Positions 15,936-23,233 of a stretch of DNA of 64,000 bases are shown piece by piece; position 1 is the stretch's first letter; each line of letters opens with the position of its first letter. The stretch lies in the NCBI RefSeq assembly GCF_003185895.1, contig NZ_QHLY01000005.1:434001-498000 (forward strand), in the 5' to 3' direction. The position numbers and the translations under genes are program-made. The notes under the pieces are model-generated. The model was given only the letters and a program-made list of their open reading frames with translations, did no database searches and was not told the origin of the DNA. The stretch comes from Cryobacterium arcticum. Lineage in GTDB: Bacteria; Actinomycetota; Actinomycetes; Actinomycetales; Microbacteriaceae.

Positions 15936-17303
15936 TCAGTGCCAGGCGGACGGACCCGCGCTGCCGGCCGGGTACTCATCGAGCGGCACGACGTCGTTCT
16001 TCCACGCCTCGAGTATCGGGGTGATGATTCGCCAGCATTCCTCGGCGACATCCCCGCGCACCGAAATCGACGGGTCGCTGGTGAGGATGCCCGCTAGCAC
16101 CTCGCCGTAGGCATCCAACTGCCCGGCACCGAGATCCGCCTCGAGGGAGACGGTTTCGAGGGTGAACGGATCACCCTCGCCGTTGACGTTGATGTCGAGC
16201 TTCACCCCGTTGGGGTCGAGCGCGATGTGCAGCCGCGTGGGTGCGGTGGGGCCGGTGAGGCCGACGGGAAGGTGAGGTACGGGTTTGAAGGTGACCACGA
16301 TGTCTTTGCGCACGTCATCCAGGGCCTTCCCCGAGCGCAACACGAACGGCACCCCGGCCCACCGCCAGTTGTCGACAGCGAGGGTGATCTCCGCGAGCGT
16401 CTCGGTGCCGAGCGCCGGGTCGACGCCCTTCTCGTCGGCGTAAGAGGGCAGGTCGCGTCCGTCGATCGTGCCGGCGGTGTAGCGCGCGCGGCGCGCGACC
16501 TGGTGAAGCTCGCCGGGCCAGAGGTGGGTCGCGCGCAACGCCTGTGCCATCGCGCCGCGCAGGTCGTCGGAGTCGAGGGTCGACGGCGGTTCCATAGTGG
16601 CGAGTGCGAGCACCAGCAGCAGGTGGCTCTGGATCATGTCGACCAGGGCGCCCGCCTTGTCGTAGTACCCGGCGCGACTCTCCAGGCCGAGTCTTTCGTC
16701 GTAGTGGATCTCGATCTTCTCGACGTTGTCCGCGTTCCAGTTCTGCTCGAAGATGCGGTTCGCGAACCGCAGGCCGAGCAGGTTCAGCACGGTGGACTTG
16801 CCCAGGAAGTGGTCGACCCGGTGAACCCTGGACTCGGGCACGAGGCGCGAGACGAGGCGGTTGAGCGCCACCGCGCTGGCCAGGTCGGTGCCGAACGGCT
16901 TCTCCAGGGCGAGCGAGGTGCCGTCGGGCAGCTCGAGGGTGTCGAGCGCCCGGCAACTGGCCTCGGTCACGGCCGGCGGAAGCGCGAAGTACAGGGCGGG
17001 CGGGGTCGCGCACTCGTCGAGGATGCGGCGCAGATCGCCCGCGTCGGTGGCGTCGGCGGTGAAGTAGCGGCTCCGGGCCACGACCGGTTCTGTGGAGTCC
17101 GGGTCGGCCCCGCCCTTCGCGAAGGCGGTGCGGAGCATCTCCTGCCACGCTTCCGGAGTTATCTCCGCGTTGCTGGCCCCGATGAGCTCGAGCTCGATGT
17201 CGCGGTCAGCTGCGAGAAGCTGACCGAGCCCGGGGAGGAGCAAGCGAGTGCTCAGGTCTCCCCCGGCGCCGAAAATGACCAAAGTTTTACGGTGTGCTGC
17301 CAT
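15936..17303 (-). CDS. zwf: Glucose-6-phosphate dehydrogenase (zwf-like)
   Basis: 455 aa. Oxidises glucose 6-phosphate to 6-phosphogluconolactone with NAD(P)+ at the entry of the oxidative pentose phosphate path. N-terminal VIFGAGGDLSTRLLLPGL is a slightly deviant Rossmann loop (FGASGDL-x-KL in most family members). ALEKPFGTDL and HRVDHFLGK are the substrate and catalytic signatures, and NADNVEKIEIHYDE follows. Stand-alone rather than in the usual tkt-tal-zwf-opcA cluster, which together with the deviant motifs suggests a second, paralogous copy. ATG 17303 follows TAGGTT by 6 bases, consistent with a leaderless mRNA. Confidence 0.88.
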   Translation of the reverse strand: MAAHRKTLVIFGAGGDLSTRLLLPGLGQLLAADRDIELELIGASNAEITPEAWQEMLRTAFAKGGADPDSTEPVVARSRYFTADATDAGDLRRILDECATPPALYFALPPAVTEASCRALDTLELPDGTSLALEKPFGTDLASAVALNRLVSRLVPESRVHRVDHFLGKSTVLNLLGLRFANRIFEQNWNADNVEKIEIHYDERLGLESRAGYYDKAGALVDMIQSHLLLVLALATMEPPSTLDSDDLRGAMAQALRATHLWPGELHQVARRARYTAGTIDGRDLPSYADEKGVDPALGTETLAEITLAVDNWRWAGVPFVLRSGKALDDVRKDIVVTFKPVPHLPVGLTGPTAPTRLHIALDPNGVKLDINVNGEGDPFTLETVSLEADLGAGQLDAYGEVLAGILTSDPSISVRGDVAEECWRIITPILEAWKNDVVPLDEYPAGSAGPSAWH

Positions 17304-17364
17304 TGTCCGAACCTAGTCGAACGGCGGCGCCAGAACGTGAACGCCGTGCGCATCTTCAGCAAGC

Positions 17365-17394
17365 TGCAGCTTCGGCGGCCTTAACGTGCGGATG
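17365..17394 (+). repeat. Direct repeat copy 2 (relic of the tRNA-Gly 5' region)
   Basis: 27 of 30 bases match 15798-15827, ending in GCGGATG, but no tRNA follows. The two copies bracket tRNA-Gly and zwf (about 1.57 kb). It lies in the 104-bp gap upstream of zwf. Confidence 0.75.
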
Positions 17395-17407
17395 CAGCGG
17401 GGTCGCG

Positions 17408-18061
17408 TCAGATCGCGGAGCCGGTCGCGATGTACAGCGCGCTCAGGGCGCCGCGCGCGGTGATGGCCGCATTCTCGGGGTAGTCGGCAAGCACCGGCGG
17501 CCTGGTCTGGCCGGGCTTGGGGGTCCAGCCCCAGGCGGAGTGCTGCCGGATGTCCAGCAACACGGTGGCGCGCGGGTCGTCCACAGCGGGCGCCCGGTCG
17601 ACGCGGCGCATGGTGTCGTCGCGCAGGGCTTGATCGAGCGGCTCGAGCCGGCCGTCACGGTCACGCATGGTGCCGTGGGCGGCGAGCGCTCCCCGGGCGA
17701 CGAGGCTCGCGGTGGTCGCCTCCGAGACCGTGGCCCACAGGTCGGTCACGGCGGAGTACGCCTTCCAGGGCTTGCCGCGGGCAGTGAATGCTTGGATCAC
17801 AGCGTCGAGTGGCGCGTTGCCGATCGGGGTGGCGTCCACCAGGGTGAGCTTGGCGCTCGACGGCTGGCCGAACCGGGATTTGGTGGCCACGATCCGGCCG
17901 CGCAGGGCGAGGTCGATGAGCGCGGCGACGGCGATATCCATCGAGCCGAAGCGCAGGTGCCCGGTGATGGCCGGCAACGCCAGCTGTAGTTCTTCGGGCA
18001 GGCTGAGCAGGTCGGATGCGTAGGCCGCATCGGCGGTCGTGGCCACGGCGGTATCGGTCAC
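17408..18061 (-). CDS. GOLPH3/VPS74-like (GPP34) family protein
   Basis: 217 aa. LLSLPEELQLALPAITGHLR near residue 18, then AVAALIDLALRGRIVATK, is the N-terminal signature of the GPP34 family (GOLPH3/VPS74 in eukaryotes, phosphoinositide-binding Golgi proteins; bacterial role unknown). The ALRGRI helix is followed by a small beta segment and PLDAVIQAF, also typical. GTG 18061 was chosen because GAAGGAG lies 7 bases upstream; a longer in-frame reading has poor sequence. Downstream of the thioredoxin gene in the same orientation with 73 bp between them. Likely peripheral membrane protein by family. Confidence 0.75.
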   Translation of the reverse strand: MTDTAVATTADAAYASDLLSLPEELQLALPAITGHLRFGSMDIAVAALIDLALRGRIVATKSRFGQPSSAKLTLVDATPIGNAPLDAVIQAFTARGKPWKAYSAVTDLWATVSEATTASLVARGALAAHGTMRDRDGRLEPLDQALRDDTMRRVDRAPAVDDPRATVLLDIRQHSAWGWTPKPGQTRPPVLADYPENAAITARGALSALYIATGSAI

Positions 18062-18134
18062 GGGCTGCTCCTTCGTTCGGTTCGGGGTCTGAGCGCCATC
18101 GATCAGGAGTCGGTGCGGGCGGTGCGGTATGAGG

Positions 18135-18461
18135 TCAGCTGGCGGCGGCCGACGGTTCGGCCTCACGGGCGCGAGCGGTGGCAACCAGGATCTGCGGCAA
18201 TGACGGCACACCGGTGGCGCGGGACACCTCGCGGCCGCGCGCGTCACGGATGATCGTGGTCGGCGTGTGCTCGATGTTCAGTGATTCGGCCCGGCGCGGA
18301 TCGCCGGCCACGTCGAACTCCGTCAGCGTCGACCCGGGCACCAACTGCAGAACCCGGTTGAGGGCCATCCGGGTCTGACGGCAGGCGCCGCAGAATGACG
18401 ACGAGAACAGTTCGAAGTGCACGGCCGAGCCATCCGCAGTGGTGCTCGGATCGGCGTGCAT
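18135..18461 (-). CDS. Small thioredoxin-family protein
   Basis: 108 aa. LFSSSFCGACRQTRMAL holds a CGAC redox centre (CxxC) near residue 24-27, and the cis-proline region is HTPTTIIRDARG. The fold is complete for a minimal thioredoxin, without a signal peptide. ATG 18461 follows ACGGAG by a good distance; a 15-residue upstream extension is less likely. Probably cytoplasmic thiol exchange; partner unknown. Same orientation as the MarR operon upstream, 91 bp after the gene ending at 18553. Confidence 0.8.
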   Translation of the reverse strand: MHADPSTTADGSAVHFELFSSSFCGACRQTRMALNRVLQLVPGSTLTEFDVAGDPRRAESLNIEHTPTTIIRDARGREVSRATGVPSLPQILVATARAREAEPSAAAS

Positions 18462-18552
18462 CTTCAGCTCCGTTCCGCTGTCGAACGGTCGACACGCAGT
18501 ATTCAATGCAACGCAGCCGCCTCGGATCTATTCCCTATCCGGCGGGCACCCT

Positions 18553-18933
18553 TCAGTACGGCAAGCGATCGGTGCGGGTCTCGGCGCGCAGGTCGGCCGG
18601 CGCCGGAAAAGGCAGGCGGTAACGGTCACTGTTGGCGCCGACCGCGGAGGCCGCGCCGTACTCATCGGCGACCACGGTCACTCCGTCGGGGCTCGCCTCG
18701 CTGATGCGCACCGGTCGCTCGGTGCCGTCGGGCAGGCGCAGCAGATACCGATCGGCCAGAAAACCGATCCCCAGAGCCTCGAGGATCTCCTCAGCCTCCA
18801 GCCAGTCCACCGGGGCGGTGGTCACCCACCGGCCGAGGCGGTCGACCGGGCGAAAACCCTCGCCCTCCGGCACGATCCAGCCCAGCGGCTCACGGTCGTC
18901 CCGACGGTGTTCGATCCAGTCGGCGGGCAGCAT
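18553..18933 (-). CDS. Conserved hypothetical protein, third gene of the MarR operon
   Basis: 126 aa, acidic and tryptophan-containing: IEHRRDDREPLGWIVPEGEG, RWVTTAPVDWLEAEEILEALG and ADRYLLRLPDGTERPVRI. No known domain recognised; the residues look like a small beta-rich intracellular protein. Its ATG shares one base with the stop of the upstream marR gene (TGATG), so it is translated from the same message. Its role is therefore probably linked to those regulators, but nothing in the sequence gives a function. Confidence 0.7.
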   Translation of the reverse strand: MLPADWIEHRRDDREPLGWIVPEGEGFRPVDRLGRWVTTAPVDWLEAEEILEALGIGFLADRYLLRLPDGTERPVRISEASPDGVTVVADEYGAASAVGANSDRYRLPFPAPADLRAETRTDRLPY

Positions 18934-19430
18934 CAGCGCGCGTCGCTGGCGGGAGCCGCATCGATGCTGTCGACGGCGGCGGTCATCGATTCCAGGAAGT
19001 GCCGGATGACGTCGGCATCAACGGGGCTGAGCGCCCGGGTCGTTTCGATCATGCGCGCGTGCATCGCGCCGAGGGTCTGCCGCACCTCGTCGTCGGAGCC
19101 CGGGGTGGCGGTGACCATGTTGCTGCGCCGATTGGTGGGATGCGGCGTGCGCTTCACGTGCCCGCTCTTGGTCAGTCGGTCGAGCAAGGCAGTGACGGAT
19201 GCCGAGGTCATGCCCAAATGGTCGGCCACGTCGCGGCCGGAGACGATCCGGTTCTCGCCCTGGGCCTTGATGAGAAACCGAAGCGCCTGCAGGTCGGTCG
19301 TGCCCATCCGCATCGAGTCACGCGTGCGCCTGCGCATGGCCTCCTCGGCGAGCCGGTACTCCAACAGGGTTGCGATGACCTGGTCGGCAGTCGACGACAG
19401 GATCAGCTCGGGTGCTCCGTCTGTCGTCAT
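18933..19430 (-). CDS. MarR-family regulator (first of two tandem paralogues)
   Basis: 165 aa winged-helix dimeric regulator. Recognition helix region VSGRDVADHLGMTSASVTALL (residues ~63-83), then DRLTKSGHVKRTPHPTNRRSN as the wing. ATG 19430 overlaps the stop of the upstream marR by ATGA. The paralogue has LGISSASTTVLIDRLERSG at the matching place, so the pair is a tandem duplication. The N-terminus lacks the initial dimerisation extension seen in the second protein. Effector unknown. Confidence 0.87.
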   Translation of the reverse strand: MTTDGAPELILSSTADQVIATLLEYRLAEEAMRRRTRDSMRMGTTDLQALRFLIKAQGENRIVSGRDVADHLGMTSASVTALLDRLTKSGHVKRTPHPTNRRSNMVTATPGSDDEVRQTLGAMHARMIETTRALSPVDADVIRHFLESMTAAVDSIDAAPASDAR

Positions 19431-19954
19431 CGAGTCGGCGTCGAGGCAGGCACGTGCGCGTCGATCTCGTCGACGGCGGCGCGCATGTTCTGCAGAAACT
19501 CGACAACGACCTTGGCCTGGGCGGGATCCAGACGGTTCGCAACCTCCACCATGCGAGCCGGTACATCGCCCAGCGCGGCCTGGATCTCCTCGTCGGTGGT
19601 GGCGGTCGGCACCAGGATCAGCGCGCGCCGGTCGAACGGGCTGTGCTCACGTCGCACCTGGCCAGACCGCTCCAGACGGTCGATCAGCACGGTCGTCGAC
19701 GCACTGGAGATGCCCAGATATGCGGTCAATTCCTTGGGGCCGATGCTGCGGCCATCCTGCTTGGCGGTGAGCAGGTAACGCAGGGCGAGAAGGTCGTTTT
19801 CCCCGAGGCCCATCGACCTCTGGGTGCGGCTGCGCATGGCGGATTCCGCCGCCCCGTAGGTGCGCATCGCCTCGAGAACGGCGACGCTGCGCTCGCGCTG
19901 GGCGTCGTCGGAGTACCAGTAATGCGTGTCCGCGTTCTGCACCGAATATGCCAT
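19427..19954 (-). CDS. MarR-family regulator (second of two tandem paralogues)
   Basis: 175 aa from ATG 19954. Motifs IGPKELTAYLGISSASTTVLI and DRLERSGQVRREHSPFDRRAL give the winged helix. A TTG at 19960 is an alternative start, but ATG 19954 lies exactly six bases after TAGTAT (19966-19961), with TTCGCA 18 bases upstream of it, the leaderless pattern seen elsewhere here. The motif TAGAGGAACTAG (minus strand, 19975-19964) overlaps this -10, consistent with autorepression. First gene of marR-marR-unknown; diverges from the CsbD stress operon. Confidence 0.87.
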   Translation of the reverse strand: MAYSVQNADTHYWYSDDAQRERSVAVLEAMRTYGAAESAMRSRTQRSMGLGENDLLALRYLLTAKQDGRSIGPKELTAYLGISSASTTVLIDRLERSGQVRREHSPFDRRALILVPTATTDEEIQAALGDVPARMVEVANRLDPAQAKVVVEFLQNMRAAVDEIDAHVPASTPTR

Positions 19955-20109
19955 CCACAAATACTAGTTCCTCTAACAAGACGTTGCGAAGAGAACTAAG
20001 GACCCTCCCAGCCTGCGGAATCCCGGGGATTTGTGCATTCCGTTTTGATTCATGTACGTTTATTACTAGACAGACGAACTAATAGACCAACTAGCTAAAG
20101 GGGAAAGTG
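19955..20109. promoter_or_regulatory. Shared operator/promoter region of the MarR operon and stress operon
   Basis: Three related 12-mers: TAGAGGAACTAG (minus, 19975-19964), TAGACCAACTAG (plus, 20083-20094) and, directly before it, CAGACGAACTAA (plus, 20071-20082, 9/12). They flank both starts in opposite orientations and are the best candidates for MarR binding. -10-like TAGTAT serves the minus genes; the plus promoter may use TATTAC at 20061-20066. Confidence 0.5.
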
Positions 20110-20436
20110 ATGACGGTTTTCGGCTCCCGCACGGACAGGGATATTCGGGCGACCGAAATCGACTGGACCAGCCCCGCCACCAACCTCTGGGTCGCCACCG
20201 AGAACGGCGACTACGCCGGCATGGTCGAGTTCGTCGCCGGGCACTTCAGCGTGCGCAGCAGCACCGGCACCGCGATCGCGGAATGCACCAGCATCCCGGC
20301 CGCGCAGGCCGCGCTGGCGCAGCACCTGGCCTCGCCCCTCTCGGTCACGCGTGCCACGTTCAACCTCGCCGCGACCCGCGCCTTCCTCGGCCGGGCGCCA
20401 CGCCCCACCTACCTGCGCGGCAGCCTCGCCGCCTGA
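20110..20436 (+). CDS. Hypothetical protein at the head of a stress operon
   Basis: 108 aa, not recognised. It begins MTVFGSRTDRDIRATEIDWT, with NLWVATENGDYAGMVEFVAGHF and a C-terminal TRAFLGRAPRPTYLRG tail. No membrane segment, no signal peptide. ATG 20110 is preceded by AAGGGGAAAG; GTG 20107 is an in-frame alternative. Followed by csbD-like and glsB-like genes 43 and 60 bases apart, so it is probably induced with them. It lies under the MarR-like operators. Confidence 0.65.
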   Translation: MTVFGSRTDRDIRATEIDWTSPATNLWVATENGDYAGMVEFVAGHFSVRSSTGTAIAECTSIPAAQAALAQHLASPLSVTRATFNLAATRAFLGRAPRPTYLRGSLAA

Positions 20437-20479
20437 CCCACCCGATCGTTCCTCCCCACCCATAGCTAAGGAGCACCGC

Positions 20480-20650
20480 ATGAGCGCATCAGACAAGATC
20501 AAGAACGCCGCCGAAGACCTGGCCGGTAAGGCCAAGGAAGCCGTGGGCAACCTGACCGGCGACGAAGACAAGAAGGCCGAAGGCCAGAACGACCAGGACA
20601 AGGCGTCGGCGAAGAAGGCCGGCGAGAACATCAAGGACATCTTCAAGTAG
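20480..20650 (+). CDS. CsbD-family stress protein
   Basis: 56 aa, highly charged, predicted disordered or helical: MSASDKIKNAAEDLAGKAKE, followed by AVGNLTGDEDKKAEGQ, the CsbD signature of general-stress proteins (sigma-B regulated in Bacillus; exact role unknown). ATG 20480 has TAAGGAG 8 bases upstream. Middle gene of the three-gene operon. Confidence 0.9.
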   Translation: MSASDKIKNAAEDLAGKAKEAVGNLTGDEDKKAEGQNDQDKASAKKAGENIKDIFK

Positions 20651-20710
20651 TCCATCCGCACCCCCGCACCACCCCTTCACCCGTACCACCAGCAGAAAGC
20701 AGACACACAC

Positions 20711-20971
20711 ATGGGCTTCTTCGGATTCCTCCTCCTCGGCCTCCTCGCCGGCGCCATCGCCAAGCTGATCCTCCCCGGCAAGAACGGCGGCGGCTGGCTG
20801 ATCACCCTGCTCCTCGGTGTCGTCGGCGCCGTCGTCGGTGGTTTCCTCGGCGGGCTGATCTTCAACGTCGGCATCAACGACTTCTTCTCGCTCTCCACCT
20901 GGGCCCTGGCCATTGGTGGCTCGCTCATCGTGCTCGTGATCTACGGCGCGGTCACCGGCCGCCGCCGCTAG
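20711..20971 (+). CDS. GlsB/YeaQ/YmgE-family small membrane protein
   Basis: 86 aa. Three hydrophobic segments (residues ~3-22, 30-52, 62-80) separated by glycine-rich turns, with LLLGLLAGAIAKLILPGKN and GGGWLITLLLGVVGAVVGGF, the family pattern (transglycosylase-associated / stress response membrane protein). The C-terminus is TGRRR. Same operon as csbD-like and the unknown gene. Strong terminator follows. Confidence 0.9.
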   Translation: MGFFGFLLLGLLAGAIAKLILPGKNGGGWLITLLLGVVGAVVGGFLGGLIFNVGINDFFSLSTWALAIGGSLIVLVIYGAVTGRRR

Positions 20972-20998
20972 GCACCGGCAGATACCAGCCGCACCAAT

Positions 20999-21033
20999 AA
21001 GGCACCGACCCCCGCGGGGGTCGGTGCCTTTTT
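20999..21033 (+). terminator. Strong rho-independent terminator of the stress operon
   Basis: Inverted repeat with 14-bp arms: GGCACCGACCCCCG (21001-21014) pairs with CGGGGGTCGGTGCC (21015-21028), then TTTTT. It also works on the minus strand (AAGGC side gives TT), so it may serve the TetR gene direction weakly. Confidence 0.9.
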
Positions 21034-21064
21034 CTGTGCCCGGGGCCGGTTCAGTCCGCGGCCG

Positions 21065-21724
21065 TCAGTACGCTTTGCCGAGATGCACCATGGCGTTGTA
21101 GAGCTGCTCCTGCGTCATCGGAGGTTCCGGAATGGGATGCGCCCGCTCTGCGCGGTAGGCATCGAGCATGAGGTACAGGTGGCGTCGCCACTCGTTGGGC
21201 GCGGTGGTACCTGTCGCGTCCATCATTCGGCCGTTGGACCAGATGAGGTTGACGATATCGGCCAGGGCAATATCTGGGCGCGCCTGGCCTGATTGTTGCG
21301 CCTGGGCGAGCACGGTGTCGATCTGCTCACACATCTGGTCGTGGATACGTTCGGTCTCCGCATTGCTCGGGAAACGACGCGAGAGGAAGTCGTTGAAGCC
21401 CCGATCTCCCGCCTGCACGCGGAAGAGATTCTCGAGGTAGGCGACCAACCTGGCCCACGGGTCCTCAATCTCCAATGCCGAACTAGCCCCGTCGAGGAAC
21501 TCCTGGAAACGCGGTTCGAAGGCCGCAATGAGCAGGTCCATCCGGGTGGGGAAGTGACGGTACAGGGTTCCGATGGCCACTCCGGCATCACGCGCGATCG
21601 CCTCCAATGAAGCGTTCACGCCGTGAACCGCGAACTCCCGCTGAGCCGCAGCGATGAGCCGAGCGTGGCTCTCGATGGAGTCTCGGCGTTTGGGCACTCG
21701 CGAGCGCTCGGTGTCACTGGTCAC
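21065..21724 (-). CDS. TetR/AcrR-family transcriptional regulator
   Basis: 219 aa. The helix-turn-helix is SLEAIARDAGVAIGTLYRHF (residues ~35-55), followed by a TetR C-terminal ligand domain rich in helices (FEPRFQEFLDGASSALEIED). Start GTG 21724 lies 6 bases after TATACT (21736-21731), a leaderless arrangement; a 29-residue upstream extension is not used. Diverges from the F420-reductase-like gene at 21919; an inverted repeat at 21829-21870 between them is a candidate operator. Likely represses the neighbour. Confidence 0.87.
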   Translation of the reverse strand: MTSDTERSRVPKRRDSIESHARLIAAAQREFAVHGVNASLEAIARDAGVAIGTLYRHFPTRMDLLIAAFEPRFQEFLDGASSALEIEDPWARLVAYLENLFRVQAGDRGFNDFLSRRFPSNAETERIHDQMCEQIDTVLAQAQQSGQARPDIALADIVNLIWSNGRMMDATGTTAPNEWRRHLYLMLDAYRAERAHPIPEPPMTQEQLYNAMVHLGKAY

Positions 21725-21918
21725 TCGGCCAGTATATCCCAAAAGTGAGGACCGCCTCCGTTTCGATAACACCGCCCCGTTGCGTGAGACCCAGATTGAA
21801 GATTTTTTCACTGCACCGGGAATAAGAGGAGGTGCCCCTCAGGTTGTCATCCTCATCGGAGGGGTGCCTCATATTACGGCTCCGACTCCGCTCATCCACC
21901 TAACGAGGCACACACATC
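21725..21918. promoter_or_regulatory. Divergent region between TetR regulator and F420-reductase-like gene
   Basis: 194 bp. The minus -10 is TATACT (21736-21731). GAGGTGCCCCTC (21829-21840) and GAGGGGTGCCTC (21859-21870) form an inverted repeat, 10 of 12 paired, with an 18-bp loop, placed just before the plus-strand gene. It could be the TetR operator or a leader hairpin. Confidence 0.4.
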
Positions 21919-22530
21919 ATGACAAGCATCAGCATCATCGGCGCCGGCAACATGGCCACAGCCATCGGGGCCCGGGCAGCCGCACACGGCCACTCGGTCG
22001 AAATCATGAGCCGCGACTCCAGCAAGGCGCGGGCCGCTGCGGATCAAATCGGCGCAGCCGCCACGGTCGGCGAGTACGGGGCGAAGCCGGTCGGTGACAT
22101 CGTCTTTCTCGCCGTGTTGTCCGCCGGAGCAGTCGACATCGTCACGCACTACGGCGATGCCCTGGCGGGCAAGATCCTCATCGAGACCACCAATCCGTTC
22201 AACGAGGATGCGAGTGGAGTCGTCACCACGCCAGGCAACTCGATCACGCAGCAGATCGCTGCCGTCGCCCCCGAGAGCACCCAGGTCATGAAGGCATTCA
22301 ACACTGTGTTCCGCAACGTGCTGGTCGTCGACCAGCCGTTGGACGTGTTCTTCGCCGGAGGCGATCCCGCAGCTCGAACGCAGGTCGCGAAGTTCTTGGA
22401 GACCTTGGACATGCGGCCCCTGGACACCGGCGGGCTGGAGTCGACACACGCGCTGGAATGGGCCGGCATTCTCCTCATGGGCCTGGCCCGCAACGGCGCT
22501 GGCTTCGGCGCCGCGCTGGGAGCCAAGTAA
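21919..22530 (+). CDS. NAD(P)-binding F420 reductase-like protein
   Basis: 203 aa. N-terminal SISIIGAGNMATAIGARAAA is a Rossmann GxGxxA loop, followed by RDSSKARAAADQIGA and VGDIVFLAV, and TNPFN near residue 93 plus MKAFNTVF, which match the NADPH-dependent F420 reductase family (NPD-type). F420 use cannot be shown from this sequence. Cytoplasmic oxidoreductase. ATG 21919 has GAGG about 13 bases upstream. Diverges from the TetR gene and is probably regulated by it. Confidence 0.82.
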   Translation: MTSISIIGAGNMATAIGARAAAHGHSVEIMSRDSSKARAAADQIGAAATVGEYGAKPVGDIVFLAVLSAGAVDIVTHYGDALAGKILIETTNPFNEDASGVVTTPGNSITQQIAAVAPESTQVMKAFNTVFRNVLVVDQPLDVFFAGGDPAARTQVAKFLETLDMRPLDTGGLESTHALEWAGILLMGLARNGAGFGAALGAK

Positions 22531-22564
22531 CCATTCGAGCGGCCATGTGGTCGGCGGTCGGCGG

Positions 22565-23137
22565 TCAGCCGCCGGCATGGCTGAGCTGAGCCGGGCAGTC
22601 GCCGCCCGGAGAAGTGGCGAGTTCGAAGTGCCACATCTCGTTGGCGTAGATCTGGCAGAGCCCATAGGCGGCGCCGTGCTGACTGAGCCAGCTGTCGGCA
22701 TCCGTGCGGCCGATATCGACGGCGTCTCCGGTGACGTGCTCCGACTCCTCCGGCGAGAGCACAAACTCGCCGGCCGCCTCCGCGCTGCCGTATTCGATCA
22801 CGGCGGCGTCGAGCAGCGATTGCTGGTAGGCGGCGCTGCGCCAGCCGCTGGTCACCACGAACTCAATGCCGTCGTCGATGGCGGCGCGGGCGGCGTTCTG
22901 CATGGCCGACCGCAGCTCGGGGTCGAGATTGGCGATGGCGGGCAGGTCGTCGGCGAATGGCGAGACCGCCTCCCCCTCCTCGATGAGGCCATCGGCCTCG
23001 CCGAGGGTGTCGTCGGCGGTCCACAGCCCGCCGGCGACGGCGTTCTCGCGCGGTAGTGCGGCCGGGGTTGTCGCTCCCGCCGCCACAACGCCGACCAGCA
23101 CGATGCCGAGGATCACGGCAGTTCTCTTCTTCGACAT
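22565..23137 (-). CDS. VanY-like D,D-carboxypeptidase (peptidase M15), secreted
   Basis: 190 aa zinc peptidase. The N-terminus KKRTAVILGIVLVGVVAAGA is a signal anchor/signal peptide. Metal and catalytic residues are seen in SEHVTGDAVDIG (H134, D141) and EMWHFEL (H170), with R100 in SGWR, as in VanY/VanX-type M15 enzymes. It trims the terminal D-Ala of peptidoglycan stems. ATG 23137 follows AAGAAGGAG; the 14 residues upstream are not used. Located next to a histidine kinase and response regulator oriented the same way, resembling a vanRS-vanY layout, but no vanHAX is present. Confidence 0.82.
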   Translation of the reverse strand: MSKKRTAVILGIVLVGVVAAGATTPAALPRENAVAGGLWTADDTLGEADGLIEEGEAVSPFADDLPAIANLDPELRSAMQNAARAAIDDGIEFVVTSGWRSAAYQQSLLDAAVIEYGSAEAAGEFVLSPEESEHVTGDAVDIGRTDADSWLSQHGAAYGLCQIYANEMWHFELATSPGGDCPAQLSHAGG

Positions 23138-23233
23138 GGGCGTCTCCTTCTTACTGAGTGGAAGAGTCCAGTTCAGCAAGGACGCCGTTGCCGGAGCGTT
23201 GAGAAAAACGCATACGCTCCCGATACCTCGGCG

